Source of the DNA: Candidatus Moraniibacteriota bacterium
GTDB lineage: Bacteria > Patescibacteriota > Minisyncoccia > CAIUEV01 > JAHKAQ01
Assembly: GCA_014729445.1 (NCBI GenBank)
Contig: WJJX01000109.1
Location: forward strand, 1 to 16,151
Direction: 5' to 3'
DNA: 16,151 bases
Positions within the stretch are counted from its first letter, which is position 1. Each line of letters begins with the position of its first letter. The notes below the pieces were generated by a model. It did not search any database. It was not told where the DNA came from and saw only the letters and a program-made list of their open reading frames with translations. The position numbers and the translations under genes were made by a program. Of the stretch, positions 7,680-14,247 are shown piece after piece.

Positions 7680-7911
7680 GTTGGTTTTTATGTTATCTTA
7701 TCTTTAGCGTTAATTAATTCGATTTTTAAAAAATGCTCTTGTTTATTCTAGACTGCCCTAGATAAAAAAGCCGGCTCAATTATCCGCATTTCGCGCCGAT
7801 TTCAAAAATAAAAATTCGGCGGGCAGTCCAGCTTAATTTGAAGTATAAATTTTAATTATTATTACTATTTATTAATTTATCAAATAAATAGTTTAGAATC
7901 AATTTTGGTTT
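7680..7911. other. Divergent intergenic region between the glycan operon and the AmmeMemoRadiSam operon
   Basis: These 232 bases contain no credible gene. They should hold both promoters for the divergent operons. Toward the right-hand genes, weak candidates are TTGAAG at 7838-7843 with TATTAC at 7860-7865, and TAGAAT at 7894-7899. The latter would leave a leader of only a few bases. I see no clear promoter on the minus strand. The more GC-rich middle (about 7750-7830) is an inverted-repeat element listed separately. Confidence 0.6.
7751..7828. repeat. Palindromic element with perfect 8-bp terminal inverted repeats (MITE-like or regulatory RNA/operator)
   Basis: GACTGCCC at 7751-7758 is the exact reverse complement of GGGCAGTC at 7821-7828. 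Between them lie further complementary blocks: GCCG at 7770-7773 with CGGC at 7817-7820, CGCCGA at 7794-7799 with TCGGCG at 7816-7821, and the self-palindrome AGCCGGCT at 7769-7776. Some of these pairings exclude each other, so alternative folds are possible. The element is clearly more GC-rich than its surroundings. I see no target-site duplication and no transposase. A small non-autonomous element, an operator or a structured RNA could all explain it. Confidence 0.5.
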
Positions 7912-8931
7912 ATGAAGGAATGTTTAAATTATAAAAAAATTGATAAAGATAGGCTTCACTGTTTTGCTTGTGCCCATAATTGTCAAATAAGATCGGGGCA
8001 CAGAGGAGTTTGCGCAGTTAGGGAGAATATAAATAATAAATTATTTAGTTTGACTTACGGCAGGTTGTCGGCGGTTAATTTTGATCCTGTAGAAAAAAAA
8101 CCTTTATTTCATTTTCTTCCGGGAGAAAAAACCCTTTCTTTTGGCTCTTTTGGTTGTAATCTGGCTTGTGACAATTGTCAGAATTTTGATATTTCTCAGC
8201 TGTCGGAGGCCAGGTTTAATTTATCCGAAGAGGAAAACATTGTGGATTCCGGCGATTTGATTGTAAGTGCAAAAGAAAATGGCGCAAACATAATCGCCAA
8301 TACTTATAATGAACCTACCATCAATCTTGAATACGCGCTGGATGTTATGCAGGAGGCCAGGAAAGAGAAAAGGCTGAATGTTTGGGTTTCCAACGGTTTT
8401 ATGACAAGCCAAACTGTGGATTTGATTGTTCCTTATTTGGACGCGATAAATATCGATATTAAATCTTTTGATAATGATTTTTATTCGAGAAATTGCCGGG
8501 CGAAATTGGAGTCTGTTTTGGAAACCTGCAAAAAAATGGCGGAGAATAAAATTTGGCTTGAGATTACCACGTTGTTAATTCCCGGTTATACCGATAGCAA
8601 AAAGAATATTACAAAGATTGCGAAATTTATCAAGGAGGAACTGGGGGATTTTGTACCTTGGCATTTAAGCGCTTTTTCCGGTCGGATTTCCTGGAAGATG
8701 AAAGAGGTGCCTAATACGGATTTTGCTAAAATTAGAGAAGCCTGGCGGATTGGTAGGGAAGAGGGCTTAAAATATGTTTATTCCGGCAACTTATCCGCAG
8801 AAAAAATGGAGAATACATATTGTCCTTCTTGTGAAAATTTGTTGATCGAAAGGAACGGTTATGAGGTGGTTAGATTTGACGATAAAGGCGCATGTTTAAA
8901 ATGCGGCGAGCCGCTTTCGGGAAAATTTTAA
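7912..8931 (+). CDS. amrS: AmmeMemoRadiSam system radical SAM enzyme
   Basis: This 339-residue radical S-adenosylmethionine enzyme belongs to the pyruvate formate-lyase-activating-like group that travels with AMMECR1 and Memo proteins. The cluster-binding motif is C-x3-C-x2-C at Cys82, Cys86 and Cys89 (GCNLACDNCQN), followed by NTYNEPTI (130-137) and the family's FHFLPG segment (66-71). Two extra cysteine sets stand out. One is N-terminal at Cys17, Cys20, Cys24 and Cys34. The other is a C-terminal pair of C-x2-C motifs at 304/307 and 328/331. Either may hold a zinc or an additional iron-sulfur cluster. The chemistry is generation of a 5'-deoxyadenosyl radical; to my knowledge the true substrate is not established. 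It is first in an operon with the Memo-like gene 19 nt downstream. The ATG at 7912 includes the whole N-terminal cysteine motif. The symbol follows the system name. Confidence 0.93.
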   Translation: MKECLNYKKIDKDRLHCFACAHNCQIRSGHRGVCAVRENINNKLFSLTYGRLSAVNFDPVEKKPLFHFLPGEKTLSFGSFGCNLACDNCQNFDISQLSEARFNLSEEENIVDSGDLIVSAKENGANIIANTYNEPTINLEYALDVMQEARKEKRLNVWVSNGFMTSQTVDLIVPYLDAINIDIKSFDNDFYSRNCRAKLESVLETCKKMAENKIWLEITTLLIPGYTDSKKNITKIAKFIKEELGDFVPWHLSAFSGRISWKMKEVPNTDFAKIREAWRIGREEGLKYVYSGNLSAEKMENTYCPSCENLLIERNGYEVVRFDDKGACLKCGEPLSGKF

Positions 8932-8950
8932 TAAATTTAATTTTTAAATT

Positions 8951-9736
8951 ATGATTAGTTTTGCGGCCATTACTCCGCATCCGCCGATTATTGTTCCTCA
9001 TATCGGGGATGATGCTTCCAGGGACGAGGTTAAAAATACCGTTAAGGCTCTGGAAAAATTGAGAAGAGATTTGATTGAGGCGGAAGTTGAAACGCTTTTT
9101 TTAATTTCGCCTCATGGACCGACTTCCCATGATGTTTTTTTGATAAATAATAATTCGAAATTAGCGGGTAATTTTGATCAATTCGGATTTGCTTTGGATT
9201 TGGTTTTTAGAAATGATTTGAGTTTGGTGAATCAAATTCAAAAAAACTCTCAAAAAAGCGAATTCAAGGTTTCTTTTCACCAAAGCGAACTTGATTATGG
9301 AGCGTTGGTGCCGTTATATTTTTTGGCCAGGGATTTGAAGTATGAAATTGTTTCGGCTTCTTTTTCTTTGCTAGCTTACAAGAAACATTTTGAATATGGA
9401 AAATTTTTAGGTTCCCTGTTTGAGAGTTATGCTAAAAAAATAGGAGTAGTCGCCAGCGGAGATCTTTCCCATCGATTAACTTTGGATGCACCGGCCGGAT
9501 ATAGCGTTAAAGGCAGCGAGTTTGATGAAACTCTTATTGAATATTTGAAAACTCAGGATATTGATTCAATTTTAAATATGAGTGATAATCTAATTAGGGA
9601 AGCCGGCGAATGCGGTTTTAGATCTATTTTAATTTTACTGGGAATTCTGGAAAGTCAAAAACTGGAATATAAATTTGATCTATTAAGTTATGAAGGTCCT
9701 TTTGGGGTCGGTTATTTAGTGGCTAAATTAATTTAA
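8951..9736 (+). CDS. amrB: AmmeMemoRadiSam system protein B (Memo / class III extradiol dioxygenase-like)
   Basis: This 261-residue protein has the Memo-like fold related to the LigB class of extradiol dioxygenases. Likely metal-site positions are His10 in AITPHPPI, His55 in SPHGPT, and Glu220/Cys221 in the EAGECGFRS segment near the C-terminus. Other family landmarks are DYGALVPLYFL (115-125) and the ASGDLSH segment (168-174). In LigB the metal is held by two histidines and a glutamate, while human Memo uses His/His/Cys. Here both a Glu and a Cys stand at the third position, so I do not assign the exact ligand set. It is a soluble cytoplasmic protein. It starts 19 nt after the radical SAM gene and ends 3 nt before the AMMECR1-like gene, so all three are almost certainly one transcript. 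Confidence 0.92.
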   Translation: MISFAAITPHPPIIVPHIGDDASRDEVKNTVKALEKLRRDLIEAEVETLFLISPHGPTSHDVFLINNNSKLAGNFDQFGFALDLVFRNDLSLVNQIQKNSQKSEFKVSFHQSELDYGALVPLYFLARDLKYEIVSASFSLLAYKKHFEYGKFLGSLFESYAKKIGVVASGDLSHRLTLDAPAGYSVKGSEFDETLIEYLKTQDIDSILNMSDNLIREAGECGFRSILILLGILESQKLEYKFDLLSYEGPFGVGYLVAKLI

Positions 9737-9739
9737 ACT

Positions 9740-10255
9740 ATGAATCCTTATGTTGCTTTGGCGGAAAAAGCCGTTAATCATTATATAAAAGAGGCTAAAA
9801 TAATAGAAGTTCCCCAAGAACTGCCGGAAGAATTCTATTCCCAAAGAGCGGGGGTTTTTGTAACAATCCATAAGGGAACTGAATTGAGGGGTTGTATCGG
9901 GACTTATCTTCCAACCAAGCAGAATATTGCCCAAGAAATCATCATTAATGCGATTGAAGCTTGTTCCAATGACTATCGGTTTGAGCCGATTAGGCAAGAA
10001 GAACTGGAAGATTTGCACATACAAGTAAGCATTCTGAGTGCGCCGATAAAAATTAAAAGCAGAGAAGAGCTTGATGTTAAAAAATACGGGGTCATTGTTT
10101 CGACTAAGGACGGAAGAAAGGGTTTATTGCTTCCGGATTTGGAGGGAGTAGACACAGTGTCAAAACAGCTTGAGATAGCCTCCATGAAGGGGGATATCGA
10201 TCTGGATAAGGAAGAGGCGGATATTTATAAATTTGAGGTTATTAAATATCAATGA
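9740..10255 (+). CDS. amrA: AmmeMemoRadiSam system protein A (AMMECR1 domain)
   Basis: This 171-residue protein is a complete, single AMMECR1 domain. The invariant signature LRGCIG is at 49-54, preceded by GVFVTIHKG. The later family segments SKQLEIA and GLLLPDLEGVDT (128-139) are also present. AMMECR1 is a widely conserved domain of unknown biochemical activity; the conserved glycine/cysteine loop is thought to be its active or binding site. There are no membrane segments. Only 3 nt separate it from the Memo-like stop, and no Shine-Dalgarno is visible, so translation may depend on coupling. The gene ends in TGA, which argues against TGA being read as glycine in this organism. Confidence 0.94.
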   Translation: MNPYVALAEKAVNHYIKEAKIIEVPQELPEEFYSQRAGVFVTIHKGTELRGCIGTYLPTKQNIAQEIIINAIEACSNDYRFEPIRQEELEDLHIQVSILSAPIKIKSREELDVKKYGVIVSTKDGRKGLLLPDLEGVDTVSKQLEIASMKGDIDLDKEEADIYKFEVIKYQ

Positions 10256-10283
10256 ATTTTTTAAGTATTAAATAAAGATAAAA

Positions 10284-11675
10284 ATGAAAGATATTGGTTT
10301 GGGAGATAATTTTAATAAAATCGATAACACCGGATCCGACTCCGCGCTTAAAAGACGAGCGAAGGGCGGATTTAATTTAGATAGCTGGAATTTAATTTTT
10401 GTTTTAGCGGGAGTTTTGTTGATTTCGGTTATCGGGATGATTGTTTTTGGTTATAAAAACGAGCAGGTTTCGGCTGATGATGTTTCCCCTGAGGCTGAAG
10501 CGGTCGATTGGGAGGAGGCGGAATCGCAAGAAGTGGAAGCTTCGTCTGAAGGGAGTTTTAATCCGGAGCAGTTAGATCAGAATAATGAGGCGATAGCTAA
10601 AGCCTGGGAGGAGGAAATGGCTGAAGATGTTAAAGTTGTGGTTGATGAAAACGGAAATGAGGTTTTAATGAATTTAAATAAAAGCCCTGCTAATTATGGT
10701 TATGTCGATGATAGACAGTACATTGAACCTTTAAATCCCGAGGATGTCAGTCCGATTTCCGGGTTGCCATGTGACAAAAAGGAAAATAAAGACCGCCGGC
10801 CGATTGCGGTAATGCTTTCCGCTGACAAGGCGGTTCGACCGCTTTCAGGAATCGGGGAGGCGGATATGGTTTTTGAAATGCAGGTTATTTCAGGCACGAT
10901 TACCAGATTGATGCCGGTATTTGTTTGTAATTCTCCAAAAGAGATAGGTTCTATAAGATCGGCCAGACACGATTATATCAGTTTAGCTAAAGGGGTCGAT
11001 GCGATGTTGGCTCATTGGGGGGGCTCCCATTTTGCTCTGGATTATTTAAAGAACAGGGAAACGGTTCCCGATTTGGACGCATTGAAAAATCCCTATGGTG
11101 CTTTTTTCAGGAAGTCCGCAATTAGAATGCCGCACAACGGGTTTGCTTCTTATAACGGATTGTTTGAAGCCGCTCGAAAAATGGGTTACAGACTGGAAAA
11201 TAAATTTGAAGGTTATCCGCATCGCGCGGAAAGCAAACGGGAAAGCAGAGGCTCTGCAGGTCATTTATATGTGGGATTGCCGGGAATTTGTAAGGTCAGT
11301 TATGATTATGATCCAAACACCAATTCTTATTTGAGATATTGGAATAATATTGCGGATACCGATAAATTGACGGGTAAGAGGTTGGCGCCTAAAAACGTGG
11401 TGATAGTTTTTGCTAAAAGCAGACAAATTGAAGGTCAGTATAATGATGTGGATATCGAAGGCGAGGGCGAGATGAGAGCTTTTATTGAAGGCAGAGAATT
11501 TAAGGGCAAGTGGATAAAGGAAAAAAATGATTGCGTGATTGGGGATGATTTGGTTTGTGTAAGCGGTGATAGAATGAGGTTTGTCAAGGATGATGGAGAA
11601 GAACTGGAGTTTGTTCCCGGGCAAATATGGGTCGAAGTTTTGGATCCCGGTCAAAAAGTGATTTGGAAAAATTAG
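10284..11675 (+). CDS. DUF3048 domain-containing (YerB-like) membrane-anchored protein
   Basis: This 463-residue protein has a short basic cytoplasmic tail, one membrane segment at about 36-56, an acidic low-complexity linker (about 60-115), and two DUF3048 domains. The N-terminal DUF3048 domain (about 155-305) begins PISGLPC and contains RRPIAVML, PLSGIGEADMVFE, IGSIRSARHDY and AHWGGS. The C-terminal domain (about 335-455) contains the family pattern NVVIVFAKSRQIEG ... EGEGEMRAF ... WIKE and ends with GQIWVEVLD. Bacillus YerB is a lipoprotein with the same domains; here a transmembrane helix replaces the lipid anchor. The biochemical role of the family is unknown. The domains should lie outside the membrane. 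It starts 28 nt after the AMMECR1-like gene with no visible terminator, so it may belong to that operon. Confidence 0.92.
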   Translation: MKDIGLGDNFNKIDNTGSDSALKRRAKGGFNLDSWNLIFVLAGVLLISVIGMIVFGYKNEQVSADDVSPEAEAVDWEEAESQEVEASSEGSFNPEQLDQNNEAIAKAWEEEMAEDVKVVVDENGNEVLMNLNKSPANYGYVDDRQYIEPLNPEDVSPISGLPCDKKENKDRRPIAVMLSADKAVRPLSGIGEADMVFEMQVISGTITRLMPVFVCNSPKEIGSIRSARHDYISLAKGVDAMLAHWGGSHFALDYLKNRETVPDLDALKNPYGAFFRKSAIRMPHNGFASYNGLFEAARKMGYRLENKFEGYPHRAESKRESRGSAGHLYVGLPGICKVSYDYDPNTNSYLRYWNNIADTDKLTGKRLAPKNVVIVFAKSRQIEGQYNDVDIEGEGEMRAFIEGREFKGKWIKEKNDCVIGDDLVCVSGDRMRFVKDDGEELEFVPGQIWVEVLDPGQKVIWKN

Positions 11676-11693
11676 GAAGTCATCAATATCTGT

Positions 11694-11717
11694 TGTCTTA
11701 CTGTCTTACTGTCAAAC
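11694..11717. repeat. Short tandem repeat, 8-bp unit TGTCTTAC
   Basis: TGTCTTAC occurs at 11694-11701 and 11702-11709, then a degenerate third copy TGTCAAAC at 11710-11717. It sits in the 110-base gap between the DUF3048 gene and the next gene, just upstream of a candidate promoter. Evenly spaced 8-bp units could bind a regulator, or may be replication slippage. Confidence 0.6.
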
Positions 11718-11737
11718 TTTTTTAAATTTTATTTTTA

Positions 11738-11746
11738 TGCTAAAAT
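11738..11746 (+). promoter_or_regulatory. Candidate extended -10 promoter for the 11786-15483 genes
   Basis: TGC at 11738-11740 is directly followed by TAAAAT at 11741-11746. This gives TGCTAAAAT, the same TGCTAnAAT shape as at 322-330. The -35 region is only a T run. Transcription would start near 11753, about 33 nt before the ATG at 11786. Position after a gene end and ahead of a co-directional set supports it. Confidence 0.4.
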
Positions 11747-11785
11747 AAATATCGATATCAATTTAATAATTAATATAAATTTCTT

Positions 11786-12106
11786 ATGCCCAGAAAAAAA
11801 ACAGCGAAAACAAAAACAAAATCAAAGACTTCTCCCCAAAAAAAGAAGGTAAAAGCCGAAATCAAAAATGGTCAAGCCAATCGAAGAACCAAATATGAGC
11901 ATTTGGTCTGGTTTACCGTAATGCTGGTTGGAGTCTTTTATATCTTTTTATTTATCGGTTTAATGTATGTAGGCAGTGTCAATAAAAAGATTTTGAATAT
12001 AGAGAATTATTTAAACAATCAATCCAGAATGCTCGAGGAGATCCATAACGAAGTTGTACCCGAACAGCAGGCGATTTATAAAATGCCGGTTAATCAAAGA
12101 AAATAG
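11786..12106 (+). CDS. Small basic single-pass membrane protein, function unknown
   Basis: The 106-residue product is not a family I recognise. The first 38 residues are very rich in lysine with threonine and alanine, a pattern seen in disordered nucleic-acid- or lipid-contacting tails. One membrane helix follows at about 40-63. The remainder is a short, probably helical segment (about 64-95) with regular hydrophobic spacing (ILNIENYL ... MLEEI) that could form a coiled coil. The positive tail would stay inside, leaving the helical part outside. It is the first gene after the candidate promoter and precedes the beta-propeller gene by 74 nt. A structural or scaffold role is possible but unproven. 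The strong hydrophobic segment and clean frame support a real gene. Confidence 0.72.
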   Translation: MPRKKTAKTKTKSKTSPQKKKVKAEIKNGQANRRTKYEHLVWFTVMLVGVFYIFLFIGLMYVGSVNKKILNIENYLNNQSRMLEEIHNEVVPEQQAIYKMPVNQRK

Positions 12107-12180
12107 AGGTTTGGATGGTCACATTGTTCTTTCGCTTTTCGTAGATTCTAGAGATTTTTATATTTTTTAATTTCAAGAAA

Positions 12181-14232
12181 ATGCAAAAAACATCTTTGTC
12201 TAAAGTTTTGAAGATTTTTTTCTTGCTCTTATTGATTGGAATCGTCGAGTTTTTTGTGATTTATTTTGTTTTTTTTAAAGAAAAAGAAAATTTCTTAGGG
12301 CATGAAGAAGCAGATAGGCAGGGATCGGATTTAAGCGCTGAAATTAAGAAGCTCGATAAAGATTTAAAAAAAATCAACAATTTCAAGGATAAAGATGATT
12401 TCAGATCTTATCTGGAGGATTCGATGTTGCTTGAGAATGCTTCCGCTAGTTCAGGTCCTAGATCTGTCGGATCTGTCGGAGGATCTATATCTCTATCTTC
12501 CGGAGCCACTTCATCTCCGCGTTTAGATGGGGCTATGCTGGAAAGAGGACTTAGTTCTATGGAATCGGATTATTATGATGAAGCTCAAAGGGTTTCTTCG
12601 ACCAATGTCCAAGTTCAGGGAATAGACGAACCGGATATTGTAAAAACAGACGGTAAAAATATTTATTTTTCCAAAGGAGGAACTTCCATTTTTGAGGCTT
12701 TTCCGCCTGAAAATTTGAAATTGTTGAAAGAATTGGATCAAGGAGATAGTTTACTGGTTTATGAGGAGGTTTTAGTTGTTTTTTCTAGTGCTTCAAAGAG
12801 CATTACCGGTTTTGATGTTTCCGATCCAGCCGACCCACAGCGGAAGTGGCATATGGCAATAGAAAGAGACCATAATATTCAGGGCGTAAGATTATACGAG
12901 GATGAAATTTTTTTGGTGACCTCAACCGGGATCGATTTTGGTGATCCCTGCCCCATCAGGCCTTTAGCTAAAGGCGAGGAGTTTGATTTTGAAATAGCCT
13001 GTAATTCGATTTATTATCCAAAAGCCAAAATAAACGTTGATTCCACTTATAATGTTTTAAAAATTAACGTGGATAACGGCGACATTAAAGACGCGGTTTC
13101 TTTTGTCGGATCAAGTTGGAGATCGGTGGTTTATATGTCGGATAATTCGATTTATGTTACCTATAATTATTCCGGCGATCTTGTCGGTTTGATCTTTGAA
13201 TTTATGAAGCAAAATAGGGATTTGTTTAATGAAGAGATTATTGATAAATTTGCCAAACTTTCCGATTATGAGATATCCATGGAAAGTAAACTGAATGAAA
13301 TGGAAATTGTTTTTGAACAATATTTAAGCTCCCTTGACAAGGATGAAAGATTAAGAGTGGAAAACGAAATTCAAAACAAATTAGAGGATTATTTTGAACT
13401 CAAAAAAAGGGAATTGGAAAAAACGGGGATCGCCAAGATAGACAAAGATAATTTCAAAATCGAGGCGAGCGGAGTTATTCCCGGTTTTCTATTAAACCAG
13501 TTTTCAATGGATGAATTTGACGGTTATTTGAGAGTTGCCACCACCGTCGGCGATAATAATTTTTCTGCGGCTAAAGCCGTTAATGATTTGTATGTTTTGG
13601 ATGATGATTTGGAAGAAGTCGGCCATGCTTTAGATATGGGCAGGGATGAAAGGATTTACTCGGCCAGATTTATCGGTGAGAGAGGTTATATAGTAACTTT
13701 TAGAGAAGTCGATCCTTTTTACGTGCTTGATTTGAGCGATCCGCAAAAACCTGAAATAAAAGGAGAGTTAAAAATTCCCGGTTATTCCTCTTATTTGCAT
13801 CCGGTGAAAGAAAATTTGATTTTGGGAATCGGAGAGGAGGACAACAGGGTCAAGCTTTCGCTTTTTGATGTTTCCAATCCGGCCAATCCGGTGGAGAAAG
13901 AAAAATATTTAATGGACGAATTTTGGTCCGAGGCGGTCAGCAACCATCATGCTTTTTTGATGGATCACAAACATCAGGTTTTCTTTCTGCCCGCAAGTAA
14001 GGGGGCGTATATTTTTTCCTATAAGAATGATGATTTGGAACTGGTCAAGGCGATAGACGCTCCGGGAGTTCAAAGGGCGGTTTATTTAGATGATTATTTG
14101 TATATTATAACTCAAAACGGGATTATTGTTTTAAATGAAAGTGACTGGCTCTCGGTTAAACAGTTGGATTTTGATAATCTGCCCGAAGAGGAGAATACAA
14201 GAATTCATGACGATTCTTTTTATTATAAATAA
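12181..14232 (+). CDS. Membrane-anchored secreted beta-propeller protein (Beta_propel family)
   Basis: This 683-residue protein has an N-terminal membrane anchor (about 9-32), a charged helical stretch (50-80), a serine/glycine-rich linker (about 84-115), and the 'Beta_propel' domain over about 130-665. The family signature TNVQVQGIDEPDIVKTDGKN lies at 141-160. Propeller-like repeats such as FDVSDPADP (211-219), LDLSDPQKP (516-524) and FDVSNPANP (562-570) mark successive blades. Cys257 and Cys274 bracket a conserved loop and could form a disulfide outside the cell. A highly charged helical insert (about 340-415) interrupts the propeller and is probably a coiled coil. Family members occur in archaea, Firmicutes and Patescibacteria with no established activity; propellers usually bind partners. 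The neighbour 15 nt downstream is probably co-transcribed. Confidence 0.9.
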   Translation: MQKTSLSKVLKIFFLLLLIGIVEFFVIYFVFFKEKENFLGHEEADRQGSDLSAEIKKLDKDLKKINNFKDKDDFRSYLEDSMLLENASASSGPRSVGSVGGSISLSSGATSSPRLDGAMLERGLSSMESDYYDEAQRVSSTNVQVQGIDEPDIVKTDGKNIYFSKGGTSIFEAFPPENLKLLKELDQGDSLLVYEEVLVVFSSASKSITGFDVSDPADPQRKWHMAIERDHNIQGVRLYEDEIFLVTSTGIDFGDPCPIRPLAKGEEFDFEIACNSIYYPKAKINVDSTYNVLKINVDNGDIKDAVSFVGSSWRSVVYMSDNSIYVTYNYSGDLVGLIFEFMKQNRDLFNEEIIDKFAKLSDYEISMESKLNEMEIVFEQYLSSLDKDERLRVENEIQNKLEDYFELKKRELEKTGIAKIDKDNFKIEASGVIPGFLLNQFSMDEFDGYLRVATTVGDNNFSAAKAVNDLYVLDDDLEEVGHALDMGRDERIYSARFIGERGYIVTFREVDPFYVLDLSDPQKPEIKGELKIPGYSSYLHPVKENLILGIGEEDNRVKLSLFDVSNPANPVEKEKYLMDEFWSEAVSNHHAFLMDHKHQVFFLPASKGAYIFSYKNDDLELVKAIDAPGVQRAVYLDDYLYIITQNGIIVLNESDWLSVKQLDFDNLPEEENTRIHDDSFYYK

Positions 14233-14247
14233 AAAATAAAAATAAAA

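Noticed and set aside
7751..7830. tRNA or other known structured RNA in the palindromic element
   Set aside because: No T-loop (TTCRA) or D-loop consensus, no CCA, and the stems do not make a cloverleaf; I also could not match it to a riboswitch class I know.
4396..10255. Alternative genetic code with TGA as glycine (Gracilibacteria-type)
   Set aside because: TGA closes the GT4, GH130 and AMMECR1 genes at the expected family lengths, and no in-frame TGA interrupts conserved domains.
11265..11654. 129-codon minus-strand frame inside the DUF3048 gene
   Set aside because: It lies opposite the well-matched C-terminal DUF3048 domain, and its product has no recognisable domain.
11694..11717. CRISPR-like repeats
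   Set aside because: The units are only 8 bp and directly adjacent, with no spacers.
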